Part shown: positions 5,379-5,715 of the stretch, piece by piece
Layout: each line of letters begins with the position of its first letter
Numbering within the stretch: position 1 is the stretch's first letter
Assembly: GCA_013215865.1 (NCBI GenBank)
Contig: JABSQL010000351.1
Coordinates: 1-5,715, forward strand
Length of the DNA: 5,715 nt
Reading direction: 5' to 3'
Source of the DNA: Candidatus Margulisiibacteriota bacterium
Lineage (GTDB): Bacteria; Margulisbacteria; Marinamargulisbacteria; DT-59
Position numbers and translations under genes: made by a program
Notes under the pieces: model-generated
What the model saw: only the letters and a program-made list of their open reading frames with translations
Database searches by the model: none
What the model was told of the DNA's origin: nothing

Positions 5379-5715
5379 TTGAAATTTATTATCGTGGTTA
5401 TTTTGGTTGGGAGTATCATATTTTCAACGGGTATTGATGGTGTTGAATACCCAAATGATACCTTGGAAAATCCAAAAGATACCACATCAGGGTCAAATCC
5501 TTATATCCCCCGGTATTACGAAACCAATGTGCCACACACAGAAGGTCCTGTACTCAATAATCAAGATAAACATGAGCCAATGAATCCAGAAGTACATGGC
5601 TACCAACATGATTTTGATGATTTCTCTCAAACAGGGTTGCGCTATGCGATTAACGCGATGAACGCATTCTTAATGTTATACCGGTCATACTTATCTTATA
5701 CAGTTCATCAAGCGA
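5379..5715 (+). CDS. Unrecognised secreted or membrane-anchored protein, N-terminal part (runs off the right edge)
   Basis: An open frame of 112 codons without a stop begins at a TTG, 13 nt after the fhlB-like gene. The first residues, MKFIIVVILVGSIIFSTG, have a Lys and a hydrophobic stretch typical of a Sec signal peptide or an N-terminal anchor; no Cys is present, so it is not an obvious lipoprotein. A polar Pro/Asn/Asp-rich stretch follows (about 23-80, including NPYIPRYYETNVPHTEGP). From about residue 85 comes a likely amphipathic helix rich in Tyr, Leu, Met and Ala (LRYAINAMNAFLMLYRSYL). I do not recognise a family. Its close spacing suggests cotranscription with the FliK-like and FhlB-like genes, so an extracytoplasmic role linked to them is possible, but this is inference. 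Confidence 0.68.
   Translation, partial: MKFIIVVILVGSIIFSTGIDGVEYPNDTLENPKDTTSGSNPYIPRYYETNVPHTEGPVLNNQDKHEPMNPEVHGYQHDFDDFSQTGLRYAINAMNAFLMLYRSYLSYTVHQA

Overview
The window is an ordinary-looking, A+T-rich (about 60% by eye, not computed) bacterial chromosomal segment. It carries housekeeping genes next to genes related to the flagellar export apparatus. A long lepA/EF-4, para-aminobenzoate genes, a short pyruvoyl phosphatidylserine decarboxylase, a FliK-like protein with a stand-alone FlhB C-terminal-domain protein, and a signal-peptide gene together suggest a flagellated or formerly flagellated bacterium, probably diderm. The lineage cannot be fixed from this sequence; an uncultured phylum, spirochaete-like or Firmicutes-like lineage would all fit. 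No mobile element, CRISPR array, rRNA or tRNA gene was seen.

Layout. Positions 1-2995 (+ strand) hold the C-terminal part of lepA, then pabB after an 8-nt gap, then pabC overlapping pabB by 8 nt; this looks like one transcription unit. psd lies on the - strand (2957-3571) and its 3' end overlaps the 3' end of pabC by 39 bp. A 115-bp divergent intergenic region (3572-3686) separates psd from a second + strand unit: a FliK-like gene (3687-4988), an FlhB C-terminal-domain gene starting in the stop codon of the first (TAATG), and a TTG-initiated gene for an unrecognised secreted or membrane-anchored protein that runs off the right edge.

How the genes work together. PabB makes 4-amino-4-deoxychorismate from chorismate, with a glutaminase PabA that is not in the window, and PabC converts it to p-aminobenzoate for folate. 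Psd makes phosphatidylethanolamine in the membrane. The FliK-like/FhlB-like pair recalls the hook-length and export-switch partners FliK and FlhB, but the FlhB-like protein has neither the membrane domain nor the NPTH self-cleavage motif.

Points worth a second look: an in-frame TAA inside lepA at the extreme left edge; a Ser-Ser instead of the expected Gly-Ser at the Psd self-cleavage site; a perfect 7-bp dyad that encloses the ribosome binding site of the FliK-like gene; the convergent pabC/psd overlap with a terminator-like hairpin inside pabC; and altered signature residues in PabB. I do not see a wholly new system here; most of the window is conventional.
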